In this document: piece by piece, positions 1-10,054 of the stretch
Layout of the letters: every line of letters begins with the position of its first letter
Position numbering within the stretch: the first letter of the stretch is position 1
Assembly: GCA_951640165.1 (NCBI GenBank)
Contig: OX621255.1
Span: 9,796,001-9,860,000, forward strand
Origin: Pseudoips prasinana
Lineage: Eukaryota; Arthropoda; Insecta; Lepidoptera; Nolidae
Reading direction: 5' to 3'
Length of the DNA: 64,000 nt
Notes under the pieces: model-generated
The model's input: only the letters and a program-made list of their open reading frames with translations
Database searches by the model: none
What the model was told of the DNA's origin: nothing
Position numbers and translations under genes: made by a program

Positions 1-420
1 TAATTTAGTACGCTAATGCTCTTGACATAAGGATATAGCAAGGTACACGTTACATTGGCGCATAGAGCATTAAAAAATAATATATGAACAATAATGTAGG
101 ACTGATAAGACACCCAAAGTTTGACAGTGGTTTCTTTTATGAAGTATTCAGTTAGCGCAGGAGGAGTTAACTGCTTGACTGAACAATGTCAGGAGGGACA
201 CAAGAAAACTACAAAACTAAACCGTGAGAAGTTCAGTTTTGTCGTCTTTGTCTTTGGTCTGGTCTTTATCTCTTTGTGGTTCGATCTTTGGCTCATGGAC
301 GTCGGAAGTATCAGAGGGTCGGTTTTAATTTTTTTTATCGATATGAATGTTTTGATAGGATACACTTATGTCTCATAGTTTTGGTGAGCAACGTCCGTAA
401 TCTGTGGTTGTACGTTGCAG
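1..420 (+). other. Intron sequence upstream of the first visible OSBP exon
   Basis: No exon or repeat is recognised here. The stretch ends in a 3' splice site (ttgcag at 415-420) that opens the first visible OSBP exon, so it is read as OSBP intron. The N-terminal exons (PH domain, FFAT motif in the family) must lie to the left of the window. Confidence 0.7.
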
Positions 421-529
421 CCGCACGTGACGCGCGCGCAGGCGGTGGACGGGCGGGTGCGGCGCATGCGCGTGCCCGACAAGCCCAACTACCCGCTCAG
501 TCTGTGGTCCATTATGAAGAATTGTATAG
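421..529 (+). CDS. OSBP: OSBP exon A (start of the lipid-binding domain)
   Basis: The acceptor is gttgcag and the donor is tag/gtacgt. It encodes the lead-in ending [12 protein letters not shown], with the final glycine codon split across the 79-bp intron that follows. The start is set by the acceptor, not by an ATG. Confidence 0.92.
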
Positions 530-3500
530 GTACGTGTCTTATTTTTATTAAAGTAGAATTTACTGGATATGGAAAACGTGTGCTAATGATACCGTTGTAT
601 CGTTACAGGTAAAGAATTATCGAAAATCCCGATTCCGGTGAACTTCAGCGAGCCGCTGTCGATGCTGCAGCGACTAGCTGAGGATTACGAGTACTCGTCG
701 ATACTGGACGAGGCCGCCAAGATGTCGGACCCCGCGCAGCAGCTCGCCTACGTCGCGGCCTTCACCGTCTCCTCGTACGCGACCACGGCCTGCAGGTACC
801 GAGCCTTTACGAACTGATGAAAGCTTGTCCATGTTCTCATTGTTCATTCTTTTTATACAGCCAAGTTAGCAATCATGTAAAGTAAAAAGTTTATTTCAAT
901 ACAGTTTTACAATGGGTAATTGAATGGACTCTTCCTTTAAGCATGTGTGTTGGACGTATGTATACAGCCCATCTGCTGATAAGCTGTTTCCGGAACGTAT
1001 AACGTCACCGTAGCCTAGTTGGTAGTGCTCCTGCCTACGAAGCTGGTGGTCCTGGGTTCGAATCCCGGTAAGTGCAAAGATTTATGTGATGAACACGAAT
1101 ATTTGTTTCTGAGTCATGGATGTTTTCTATGTATCTATATAAGTATATATAATAATAATAATAATATCTCGGGACAATGTCACACAGATCATCCTAGCCT
1201 CAAACTAAGCAAAGCTTGTACTATAAGTACCAGGCGACGATATACATACTTATATAGATACATAAATATTTATATACATAGAAAACATCCATGACTCAGA
1301 AACAAATATTCGTGCTCATCACACAAATATTTGCACTTACCGGGATTCGAACCCAGGACCACCAGCTTCGTAGGCAGGAGCACTACCAACTAGGCTACGG
1401 TGACCGTCAATCTATCTATATAAGTATGTATATCGTCGCCTGGTACCCATAGTACAAGCTTTGCTTAGTTTGGGGCTAGGATGATCTGTGTGACATTGTC
1501 CCTAGATATTATTATTATTATTATTAATGGTATGCACGGTATAACACGGCATGGTATAACACGAGTTGCTGATCCATCTTCCCTCAACAACTATTCAACA
1601 TAATAATCCTTTTATCTGGAGTGTATTATGTAAGAACTTCTATCGAAAGAACGATACGCTTATTCAGATATTGATACTGTTTAGGTTAGTTTCAGGGAGG
1701 TGTAGCGCTAAACAGCCTTCTGTACTGAATACTAATGGGTACTATTAAATCAGAAATAGCCAAATTCCCAGGCAAACTAAAATATCCGACTTACAATTTG
1801 ACGAACAGCCTGAAGAGACGGATACTGTGGTAAAACTTCTTAGTACTGTGCATCAGCTACAATCTCTACAAAATATTGGACTATAAATACAAAGTGTAAG
1901 ATAGTGGACGTAACCGAAGGAGCTCAATCTGCCCATGAAACTGAAAGACACAAATAAAATGATTACCTATCAAACAGTAATATCGATCACCTGACGAAAG
2001 TTATATGGGGAAACCTTTTTTTAACGCATTCCACTAACTTTTATCAATGTGTTCAATTTCGTGGGGAGATTGCGCCCCATAAATTTTATTAATTAGTTAT
2101 GTTACACCTTGCATAATGCAAAATACTCCTTTCAGAACAAATAAGCCGTTCAACCCACTGCTGGGTGAGACGTACGAGTGCGATCGGATGGCAGACCTCG
2201 GCTGGCGGGCGATAGCTGAGCAAGTAAGTCTACATTGTCCTTGAGATACAATCATCAATCAACTGCGGAGATATTTCTGATCCGGTATGACATAGCAACC
2301 TTCACGAAGCGAGATTTCTTTCTCAAAGGCCGGCAACGCACTTGCGGATCCTCTGGTGTTGTTAATGTCCATGGTCCACTTGATCATTTGCCATCCTTAT
2401 AAAAAAAAATCACTCAACTTAGTGGGTCTTTGGTTGAGTTGTGCCAGTGTGTCAAGATTGAAACAAACTTATGCCAAATTTTCGCCAACCAAGCTGTTAA
2501 ATCTTTATAAAAACACTTCATGATATTAAACATTTATAGTGCTACAAACTTATCTGGCCCGGTGGCCAAAAGTAGAACTAACGACGCCAGTTTGAAATGT
2601 CAATCGGCCTGTTATTCCATGACATTCCTGCCATTGATTGTTTGTTGCGCGTATTTATTTTTCTTTATGTGGTTTTTAATTGTGAAAAATGCCGAAAGCT
2701 TTAAAAAGTGTTGCGAGGAACGTTATATGACAAGTATTGAATTATATGAAGGAAGAAAAACGCCTTCAGGCACCAATTATACCCTTCAATAAGTGGTATG
2801 AACGCGTAGCTGTTGCTACAGGTTAGTGTTGTCAGCTTCTGAAAAAATACGAAACTCCCCCTCGCACTTTAAATTGAAATACATGTTTTTAAATATTTAA
2901 TATTTATTTAATTTTTGCTATTTCCTTTGTAGGTGTCCGGGAGCGATTTGTAAGAAAATTTGTCAAAGAAAAAGAGCAAGCAGATGCAAAAATTTATAGC
3001 AGATCAGAATATTGGTAGATCGAATTCTGAAATCTTATCATTGATTGCAGAAGCTTTTGATAAAATAACAGTCAATGAATGGCAAACGCATTGCAATCGT
3101 GCAAAAGGGATGGATACTTAGACGAGCCTTTCATCATTCATTTAGGTAGTGATCGTGAAAGTGAAAGCAGTGATTCCGATGATAATCATGATGAAATGAC
3201 TTCTGAATTAAACCATTCCGGTGACATAATAATACCTGAAGTATTTCCGTTACAGAACACTCAGCATACATTTTATGTAAATGGTCATAATTATTGTATA
3301 AAAATATAAAGATTTGTAATGACAGTATTTGTTTGCTATTTAGTGAAGTACCATTTACGTTACAATGTGCATATTTTTACCCACTTTATTGCAAAAAATA
3401 GTTACTAGCAACACTAAATGCGATAACAGCGACGCTGCCAGCGGGCCAGATAAGTTTGCGGCACTGTATACATATATCAATGTCACATGTGTCACTTGAC

Positions 3501-6500
3501 AATCTTTGACCCAGACCATAGAGGTATCAAACACTATGGAGGTGGCTCTGACAAAAACATATCTAGTTTTGTATTGGATATATTAACATTAAACTTTGTA
3601 CAGGTATTATAGTAAATAAGAATATTAAATATAAAAAGAACCTTTCAAAATTACTCCATTTGGATTGTGGGTGGCATGCTATTTTATAGATGTTATAATT
3701 TATTCCACACATTTATTTATTAGTTTATTATTGTGGAGACCTGTTCGTGGCCGTCTTCTGCTAACGTACATCCTACACATTTTCTAGTTAAACGCTGTTG
3801 GACTTCCTAAGTAATAAATAAAGCTAGTATTGGCAAAATTATGTACAGTCTAAATCTTTATAGGAGTTACTTCTTTTAGTGGTGGCTATAACCAATCCTC
3901 AGCATTCCTGATGACAATTCATCCAGTATTATACTATTGTGCTCGCCATTTTGAAAATGATACTTTTTTCGATGATGAGTAATCAATGTTCTAATATTAC
4001 AATACCTTACTAGGGATGTTGCGAATATTCGCATCTGCATTCGCAAATCCGTTACTTCCGCATCAATTCAAACATACTACTTCCGCATTCTCAATAATCG
4101 ATGCGGAGTTGCATGCGGATGTCGCACAAGTTGCTACAAGAAAGAAATTGGGCGGGGCTTATCGTAAATAGCGAGCATTGTTGTTAGTTAGTTGATGAAA
4201 AGCTCTAAAATGGTGGAGCGTCCACCGAACAATTAAAACTATTATCACAAATAGCTCGCAATTTTTGTCGACACCACGAGGCAAAATAAAAATTAGTAGT
4301 GTGGGTTTGATTTACGAACCTCTGTGTAACAGATTTGACCCTGAGAAAGCGGCTATATTGCTTTTTATGAATATAGTGCTCCAATCGTTAATATTTGCTA
4401 CTAAAATACGAGAAACCATTAATTTCTGCACCTATATATTTTTAGTAAAAAAACGATCCATATTCGCATTTGCATCCGCGGATGTGAAAAAATTTGCATA
4501 CGCAACATCCTTTCCTTGCACCTGCCGTTTTCTTCCTGTCTGTAGCTTGAAAATTGGTGAATATGAACACTGGCGCAAATGTTGACACGCTTTTTTAGAC
4601 AATATAATATTTCTATAGTCTATAGTAATCCTGGCGTGTGTACTGGTATTATGAGATGATGTGCGTGGCAGAAGTTAAATATAAAATATGTGTCAGGTGT
4701 CACATCACCCGCCTATGGTGGCGCAGTACTGCGAGGGGCAGGCTGGCTGGCAGTGCTGGCAGGAGTTCACCATGACGACCAAGTTCCGGGGGAAGTACCT
4801 GCAGATCATCCCGCTGGGCGGCGCCTCCGCCATGTTCCCCAGCTCCGGTAACAAGTACACGTGGAGGAAGGTACGATACTGACTTTTCTGTATGTTAAAG
4901 AGATTTACCTAACTTTACAATATATACAACAACTGCAACTTTTCTTCGCATCAACAGACTTATTATATGGGTAGGGATAGTGTATTAAAAAAACCTAAAA
5001 GGATTCACAAACCACGGAGAATATTATAAATGTGAATGAAAATCTATATCTGTCGCGCTTTCACGCCTAAACTAATGAATCAAATACATAGGCTATGTTT
5101 TAATCCCAAAAATTGTTGGAACGGGGGTGAAAAGTTGTATGCAAGACATTTTTAGAGATATTTTGATATAATATTTACGCAGTAATTACAAAATGTGTGG
5201 ACGATGTCGCGGACACAGCTGGTTATTTATATATTCTTTTCCAAACAATGCATATTCCATTCTATCGCTTTTGGTTGACATTTAATTGAATGTGTCTGTC
5301 TGTTTGTGTGTGCGGCAGGTGACGACGACGGTGCACAACATAATCGTGGGCAAGCTGTGGGTGGACAACCACGGCGACATGGACATCGTGGGCGAGGGCG
5401 CGGCGGCCGGCTACGTAGCGCACATCAAGTACCTGCCCTACGGCTACTTCAGCAAGGACACGCAGCGGAAGGTCACCGGCGTCGTTAAAGACCCGCAGGG
5501 AGTGGTCAGTATTATGGATGCTGCGTTTTGAGCGTTATACATGTAGCTTATATATTAAATGATATGCTTTCAAGAATAAAGTAGAGCGTTGCATTAATTA
5601 GCTACACTTCAATTATACATAACGGGTGATTTTTTAAGAGGTATAGGATTAATTTTCAAAATAAACACAAAAAAATTGAAAAAATTGATGAAATCTTTAT
5701 TGGAATCGATCGAACGATCAATATAATTAAATGTTTGAAGATGATTTCATGCAAATGCTGGCCGCGGCTCCGGTTTAGATGGCCCATTCGCACACTCTCT
5801 CCAACATATCAGCCGGTATATCACAAATAAATGCTTCAATATTGGCTCCCAGTGCGTCAATCGTTGCTGGTTTATCCCTGTAGATATTAGCCTTAACATG
5901 GCCCCACAAGATATAGTCGGCGTTAGATCACACGATCTAGGCGGCCAATTGACGGGCCCAAAACGTGAGATAAACTGTTCACCGAAGGCGGCTCTCAATT
6001 GGGCCATTGTTTCGCGTGCCGTGTGGCATGTGGCACCGTCTTGTTGGAACCACATGTCAGGCATGTCCAATTCTTCCATTTTGGGCAAAAAAAAATCACC
6101 AATCATCACACGGTAGCGCTCGCCATTCACAGTAACGTTTCGGCCATTGTCGTCTTTGAAAAAGTACGGCCCGATGATGCCACCGGCCCATAATCCACAC
6201 CAAACAGTACATTTTTCGGGATGCAGTGGTAGCTCTTGCAATGCTTCTGGCTGGTCTTCACTCCAGATGCGGCAATTATGCTTATTGACATATCCATTCA
6301 ACCAGAAATGTGCTTCGTCGCTGAACACACTTTTTCGATAAAAAAGTGGATCTTCCTCCAACTTTGCCAATGCCCATTCACCAAATGTTAGACGTTGTGG
6401 GAGGTCGTGAGGCTGCAATTTTTGCACCAGCTGTATCTTGTAAGGTTTTACACCCAAATCCTTTCGCAAAATTTTCCACGTAGTGAAGTAACAGAGGCCC

Positions 6501-7915
6501 AATTGCTGCGAACGGCGGCGAATCGACATTTCACGGTCATCACTAACACTAGCGGATACAGCCGCAATATTTTCTTCGGTCCTCACTCTACGTATGCGTG
6601 TTCGTAGTTTAATGTCCAATAATGTAAACTGGGTTCGAAATTTTGTCACAAGCTTCGGAATAGCTGCTTCAGTAGGCCGACCAAACTGCCCATAAATTGG
6701 AAGAAGTGCGCGATGCACTCTCTTAACCGAGCATGCATTTTGATAGTAAAATTCAATAATTTGCAAGCGTTGTTCGTTCGTAAGTCGATTCATGGTTAAA
6801 TTATAGACCAAACTGAACAAGTTTGACAATGATACAGGACACGATTCACGCGTGATCTGTCAAAAACAGTGTTGCCAAAAAGATACCAGCAAAAAAATCA
6901 CCCCTTATATTTAAATTGAAATCTAGTGAAATGCATAGGTGGATTTATTGTCTTGTATGCCGACTTGATAGTAATGCTTGTGCGAGTTTAATTTTTATAA
7001 TTGAAGTAGCCGTGGTTTGCTTTGATGCAATTTGGCCTGAAATATTTTTTTTAAATTAATATTATTAGCAAAAAAGATGAACGTATTACGATAAAATTTG
7101 GAATGATAATGATTAAACACATAGGCTAGAATATGAACATGTAAATGGTTAATTCGTGAGTAACATCTCAGCTATTATATAAACGTTTTGACGTATTTAT
7201 AAAACGTTTTGTATACAGTGGTTAAGGTGGTCGTCTCGCTACCTATCACCCTTGTCTATACACTGTCAACTATTTAATGTGTTCCATATATAATTCCTTT
7301 GAGTTTGTGTGTGCTTTATGTTCGTAAATGGCATGATTGTAAAGTTCTTCCCAGTTAATTTGTCTGGACAAAGAAAGTATTGGGTTAGATGTGTGTTGGG
7401 TGTGTCCGCAGCCGCGCTACGTGCTGCAGGGCCACTGGGACAGCCGCGTGGAGGTGGCGCCCGTGAGCAGCGCGTCGGCCGACAACAGCGCCTGCAAGAC
7501 GGGCAAGTTCTGCGCCGCCTGGGAGCGCGTGGCGGCGCCGCCCGACGCCGACAAGTGGTACAACTTCACGGTGCTGGCCGCGCAGCTCAACGAGCCCGAG
7601 GACGGCGTGGCGCCCACCGACTCGCGCCGGCGCCCCGACCAGCGCCTCATGGAGGAGGGGCTGTGGGACGAGGCCAACCGCGAGAAGCTGCGCCTGGAGG
7701 AGAAGCAGCGCGCCAAGCGCCGCGAGCTGGAGGCCGAGGCCGAGGCGGCGGCGGCGCGCGGCCTGCCCGCCCCGCCCGCGCCGCGCCCGCTGTGGTTCAC
7801 GCGCCAGGCCAGCGCCGCGCACCACGCCATGCCCACGCTGCGCCACCTGTACAACCACCGCTACTGGGACTGCAAGCGCCGCGCCGACTGGGCGCAGTGC
7901 GCCGACATCTTCTAG
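421..7915 (+). CDS. OSBP: Oxysterol-binding protein, 3' six exons (ligand-binding domain to stop)
   Basis: Exons are 421-529, 609-795, 2136-2223, 4697-4870, 5319-5504 and 7412-7915. All are bounded by AG/GT and the phases join without a break. The joined protein carries the family landmarks in order: [27 protein letters not shown], the signature [19 protein letters not shown] text starting [28 protein letters not shown], and an ending of DWAQCADIF. Family knowledge: OSBP moves sterol from the ER to Golgi membranes in exchange for PI4P at contact sites, and the two histidines of VSHHPP contact the PI4P headgroup. The order and spacing match animal OSBP1 over its whole C-terminal half. The PH domain and FFAT motif are outside the window. 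The last exon is extremely GC-rich with GC-ending codons, unlike its introns. Four of the five introns are long and full of transposons. Confidence 0.96.
609..795 (+). CDS. OSBP: OSBP exon B
   Basis: It follows gttacag and ends at tgcag/gtaccg. It encodes [18 protein letters not shown] and continues to [12 protein letters not shown], the lid-adjacent start of the ORD domain. The terminal arginine codon is split and completed by the next exon. Confidence 0.94.
1004..1530 (+). repeat. tRNA-derived SINE interrupted by a second SINE
   Basis: The 5' part (1004-1146) starts with a tRNA-like head containing an A box (TAGCCTAGTTGG) and a B box (GGTTCGAATCC), the internal RNA polymerase III promoter. 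The 3' part resumes at 1413 and ends in an (att)n tail near 1530. Between them sits an opposite-strand SINE. A 15-bp duplication, tatctatataagtat, occurs at 1132-1146 and 1413-1427 and marks the secondary insertion. It lies in an OSBP intron. Confidence 0.85.
1147..1412 (-). repeat. Inner SINE, opposite orientation
   Basis: Read on the minus strand it has the same tRNA-like head (with A and B boxes near 1340-1404), the same body and an (ATT)n tail next to 1150. It is nearly identical to the outer copy. The long complementary arms around 1004-1130 and 1280-1405 would fold into a hairpin in the OSBP pre-mRNA. Confidence 0.85.
2136..2223 (+). CDS. OSBP: OSBP exon C
   Basis: The acceptor is tttcag and the donor is caa/gtaagt. 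It encodes [17 protein letters not shown] and on to IAEQ, the conserved NPxLGE core of the ORD barrel. It ends in phase 0 so that EQ joins VSHHPP of the next exon. Confidence 0.95.
2300..2410 (+). repeat. LINE 3' end fragment in an OSBP intron
   Basis: A short stretch translates as [13 protein letters not shown], typical of the C-terminus of jockey/CR1-like LINEs in Lepidoptera, and is followed by a run of nine A residues near 2400. The insertion is strongly 5'-truncated. Superfamily is inferred from protein similarity only. Confidence 0.6.
2537..3466 (+). mobile_element. Tc1/IS630-type transposon remnant with internal deletion
   Basis: The ends are inverted repeats of about 29 bp sharing CAAACTTATCTGGCCC, each next to a TA dinucleotide (2535-2536 and 3467-3468), the target of this superfamily. 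Inside are an N-terminal helix-turn-helix-like piece (the [15 protein letters not shown] region near 2780-2825) and an acidic C-terminal tail ([12 protein letters not shown], 3145-3190), with the catalytic middle missing. The remaining frame also has stops and a frameshift near 3118. It is therefore dead, and non-autonomous in structure. Superfamily is inferred from the TA target and recalled protein similarity. Confidence 0.7.
4012..4511 (+). mobile_element. hAT-type transposon remnant
   Basis: Terminal inverted repeats GGATGTTGCG (4013-) and CGCAACATCC (4501-4510) bracket AT-rich sequence. A short frame at about 4259-4390 reads [17 protein letters not shown], which resembles the C-terminal dimerisation segment of hAT transposases. 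Only this C-terminal piece remains. An 8-bp target duplication is not convincing (CCTTAC left, CCTTGC right). Confidence 0.6.
4697..4870 (+). CDS. OSBP: OSBP exon D with the VSHHPP signature
   Basis: Acceptor gtcag, donor gaag/gtacga, 58 codons in phase 0. It begins with VSHHPP, the diagnostic motif of OSBP-related proteins, whose histidine pair binds the PI4P phosphate. It continues through [15 protein letters not shown] to KYTWRK. Confidence 0.96.
5319..5504 (+). CDS. OSBP: OSBP exon E
   Basis: Acceptor ggcag, donor gtg/gtcagt, 62 codons in phase 0. It encodes [17 protein letters not shown] and on to [12 protein letters not shown]. The following intron (5505-7411) contains a DD41D mariner-like element. 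Confidence 0.94.
5622..6905 (-). mobile_element. DD41D (rosa-like) Tc1/mariner element
   Basis: The ends read ACGGGTGATTTTTT and, inverted, AGGGGTGATTTTTT, with TA at 5620-5621 and 6906-6907. The element is about 1.28 kb and carries one transposase frame on the minus strand. It sits antisense inside the last OSBP intron. Confidence 0.85.
5747..6829 (-). pseudogene. DD41D transposase, frameshifted at the third catalytic Asp
   Basis: The N-terminus (helix-turn-helix; [20 protein letters not shown]) is well preserved. The first two catalytic aspartates are visible in [15 protein letters not shown] and [12 protein letters not shown]. The last motif, expected as CDLTP-x-DY about 41 residues on, is broken: after CDLTP roughly four bases are missing, so the reading frame changes. 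The other frame then continues with [15 protein letters not shown] sequence and ends with CEWAI near 5775. The annotated open frame therefore ends in unrelated residues (about 55) and the enzyme would lack the third metal ligand. The copy is inactive but fairly young, since the rest is clean. Confidence 0.85.
7412..7915 (+). CDS. OSBP: OSBP terminal exon and stop
   Basis: The acceptor is tccgcag, then 167 codons and TAG at 7913-7915. It encodes [13 protein letters not shown], then [15 protein letters not shown], the charged helix [20 protein letters not shown] and the end [14 protein letters not shown], all collinear with the OSBP C-terminus. Most third positions are G or C. An alanine/proline-rich insert near the middle is peculiar to this copy. 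Confidence 0.95.
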   Translation, partial: PRYVLQGHWDSRVEVAPVSSASADNSACKTGKFCAAWERVAAPPDADKWYNFTVLAAQLNEPEDGVAPTDSRRRPDQRLMEEGLWDEANREKLRLEEKQRAKRRELEAEAEAAAARGLPAPPAPRPLWFTRQASAAHHAMPTLRHLYNHRYWDCKRRADWAQCADIF

Positions 7916-9275
7916 CGCCGCCCGCCCCGAACATTCTGCTGAACGCTTTTTAGTCCAAATTAAGTAATTCCTTATCGGCATGAGGTTCCCAAAATACAGA
8001 ACGACGATGTTGTAGTCGGTTATAAACTGTCCCATATTGATATGAAGTTTTTTTGTCCCGTCGTTGGACGCCAAAACTTTGTATAACGATCGCCGCCTTA
8101 ACGACGTCTCGAACGAAACGCGGCGGTTTGTTTTGTCTATAAGTCTAAGAGAAAAAAAACACAGAAAATCGCAAATACCGATTCAAAGTCATCGTTCGAT
8201 AAGCCCGGTTTTACGCTTTGTTGACAAAAAAAGGATCTGCTAGTAATTCGTATCCGGACTTATCGGATGATGACTTCCGAGTTCGGTATATATCTATCGC
8301 GGGGCGCTCTGTTCGAGACCCCGTTAACTTATGCTACGATCTTTAGGTGTATATTATTTATATTCATAGAAGCGAGGGAAAATTAATAAGTAGACGAAAA
8401 TAAATTTATATATGAAATCAGGTGCTTCTAATGAACAGGTTTCAATTTTAATTAATAATTATTAATCGTCATCGCTACTAATCTAATAAAAAGTGACAAA
8501 GGTCTAGTAGGCATTAAACGAAGCTCTTTACGTCCTAATAAAATTATACGTCGTAAAACTATCTTTTAATGCCTTGAAGTAGAGCATTATCTTTGTAAGT
8601 GTTACAAGTGAACTAGAGTTGATAACAAGTTGCGCCCGCTGTAGGGCTGAGATGAGTCTACAAGAATGCTTGGGTCTCGCACATACAGCCGAGGGTTGCC
8701 TCCACTGCATGCCCTCCGTTACTGTCTCTCGCACAGCTAGCTGAGGGCTGTCTCCACTGCATGCCCTACGTTACTGTTTCCCACACAGCTAGCCGAGGGC
8801 TGTCTCCACTGCATGCCCTCTGTTACTGTCTCTCACACAGCTAGCCGAGGGCTGTCTCCACTGCATGCCCTCTGTTACTGTCTCTCACACAGCTAGCCGA
8901 GGGCTGACTCCACTGTGTGCCCTCCGTTACTGTCCCTTGCACAGCTAGTCGAAGGCTGGCTTCACTGCATGCCCTCCGATTCTGTCTCGCACACTGCTAG
9001 CCGAAGGCTGGTTCCACTGTGTGTCCTCCGTTACTGTCTCTCACACAGCTAGCGGAGGGCTGTCTCCATTGCATGCCCTCCGTTACCGATCGTAGGAGCG
9101 TAGAACGCGACTTGATATCAACTCGATGTGCCCTAGAATATTTTATAAGGTCTATTACAAATGTACATTTTCAAGTGGATGTAAGATAATTTGTTAATAT
9201 TTTTATTATAATAGAATGATATTTGAATACGAAGCCATAAATAAACATCTGTATCATGTTGAGTATGAAAATAAA
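7916..9275 (+). promoter_or_regulatory. OSBP 3' UTR region with candidate poly(A) signals
   Basis: After the stop codon the DNA turns abruptly AT-rich. AATAAA occurs at 8399-8404, 9240-9245 and 9270-9275. If the distal sites are used, a 52-bp minisatellite becomes part of the 3' UTR. The end point is not determined by the sequence alone. Confidence 0.5.
8674..9086 (+). repeat. 52-bp minisatellite, about 8 copies
   Basis: Units share CAGCTAGCCGAGGGCTGTCT followed by CCACTGCATGCCCTC and TTACTGTCTC. Spacing is exactly 52 bp between 8838 and 8890. Copies diverge by a few substitutions each, the outer ones more. It lies downstream of OSBP, possibly inside its long 3' UTR. Confidence 0.9.
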
Positions 9276-9440
9276 ATATAATGTCACTGAATTTCAAGTT
9301 TATTTTTCTTTACACAATTTTTGTAACTGAATCCCAAGATTAAAAAACAACCTTTATTTTCTTATTGTTTAAGAAGCTTTTATTCCAGAAGTGAACGTCT
9401 CGGCTGATTTGATATGGACAAATTATATGGGACCATATTG

Positions 9441-10054
9441 GCTCACCTAAAGATCTTTATCTGAAATTGTTCTCCCTAATGTTTTGTAATCCGAATGATC
9501 GCTGTTCCTAAAAATTTTCATCCTAAAGTTTTCATTCATACTATTTGTAGTGCTACCGGCGATGTTCATAACAGTCATGTTTCCGAAAATATTTAAACTC
9601 CTACAATTTTTTATCATAACGCTGTTATCCCTAAACATAATTACCATAATATTTTTACTCATACTCAGAAAGAAACATTTACCAAGTGTAATAAAAATAT
9701 GTGGGTAGAAGATGATAGTATCTACCGCTCGGCGGCCGCTGCCGCGGCACGCTCTCTACGCTCGCGCGCTAAATGGTCTCAGTTCTAACGTAACCCAAAT
9801 TATTTCATAAAAGTACTGAAAAAGATATGACTTTGAATAATAGTGTTAAAGTTATGCTGATAAAATATAGGGAAACAAATAAAAGTATAACAGGTGTTAT
9901 TGTTACTAACATTATGAAATTGAATGCTTCGGAATTATGAACATTAGATAGAGACAGAGTGGTTAGGAATTGTGATTGTTAGGATGAAAAATTTTAGGAA
10001 GAACATTTTCGGATTTCCAATAATCTGAGTTGAAAATTTAGGTGAACTTTGGCG
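9441..10054. repeat. Unclassified repeat with imperfect inverted subterminal arms
   Basis: The left arm (about 9441-9540) and the reverse complement of the right arm (about 9950-10054) share CACCTAAA, TCCGAA and CCTAAA-ATTTTTCATCCTAA blocks in the same order. A very GC-rich core (9727-9776) lies in otherwise AT-rich DNA. No coding capacity is seen. It may be a Helitron-like or foldback element; the class is uncertain. Confidence 0.45.

Noticed and set aside
1004..1076. A tRNA gene (A box, B box, T-arm-like text)
   Set aside because: It continues into the SINE body, has a second copy in the opposite direction and lacks a credible acceptor stem and anticodon arm.
7385..8074. 229-codon minus-strand frame across the last OSBP exon
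   Set aside because: Antisense shadow of a GC-rich exon. No splice context and repetitive arginine/alanine text.
8674..9086. CRISPR-like array
   Set aside because: Units are contiguous without unique spacers and the genome is eukaryotic. It is a minisatellite.
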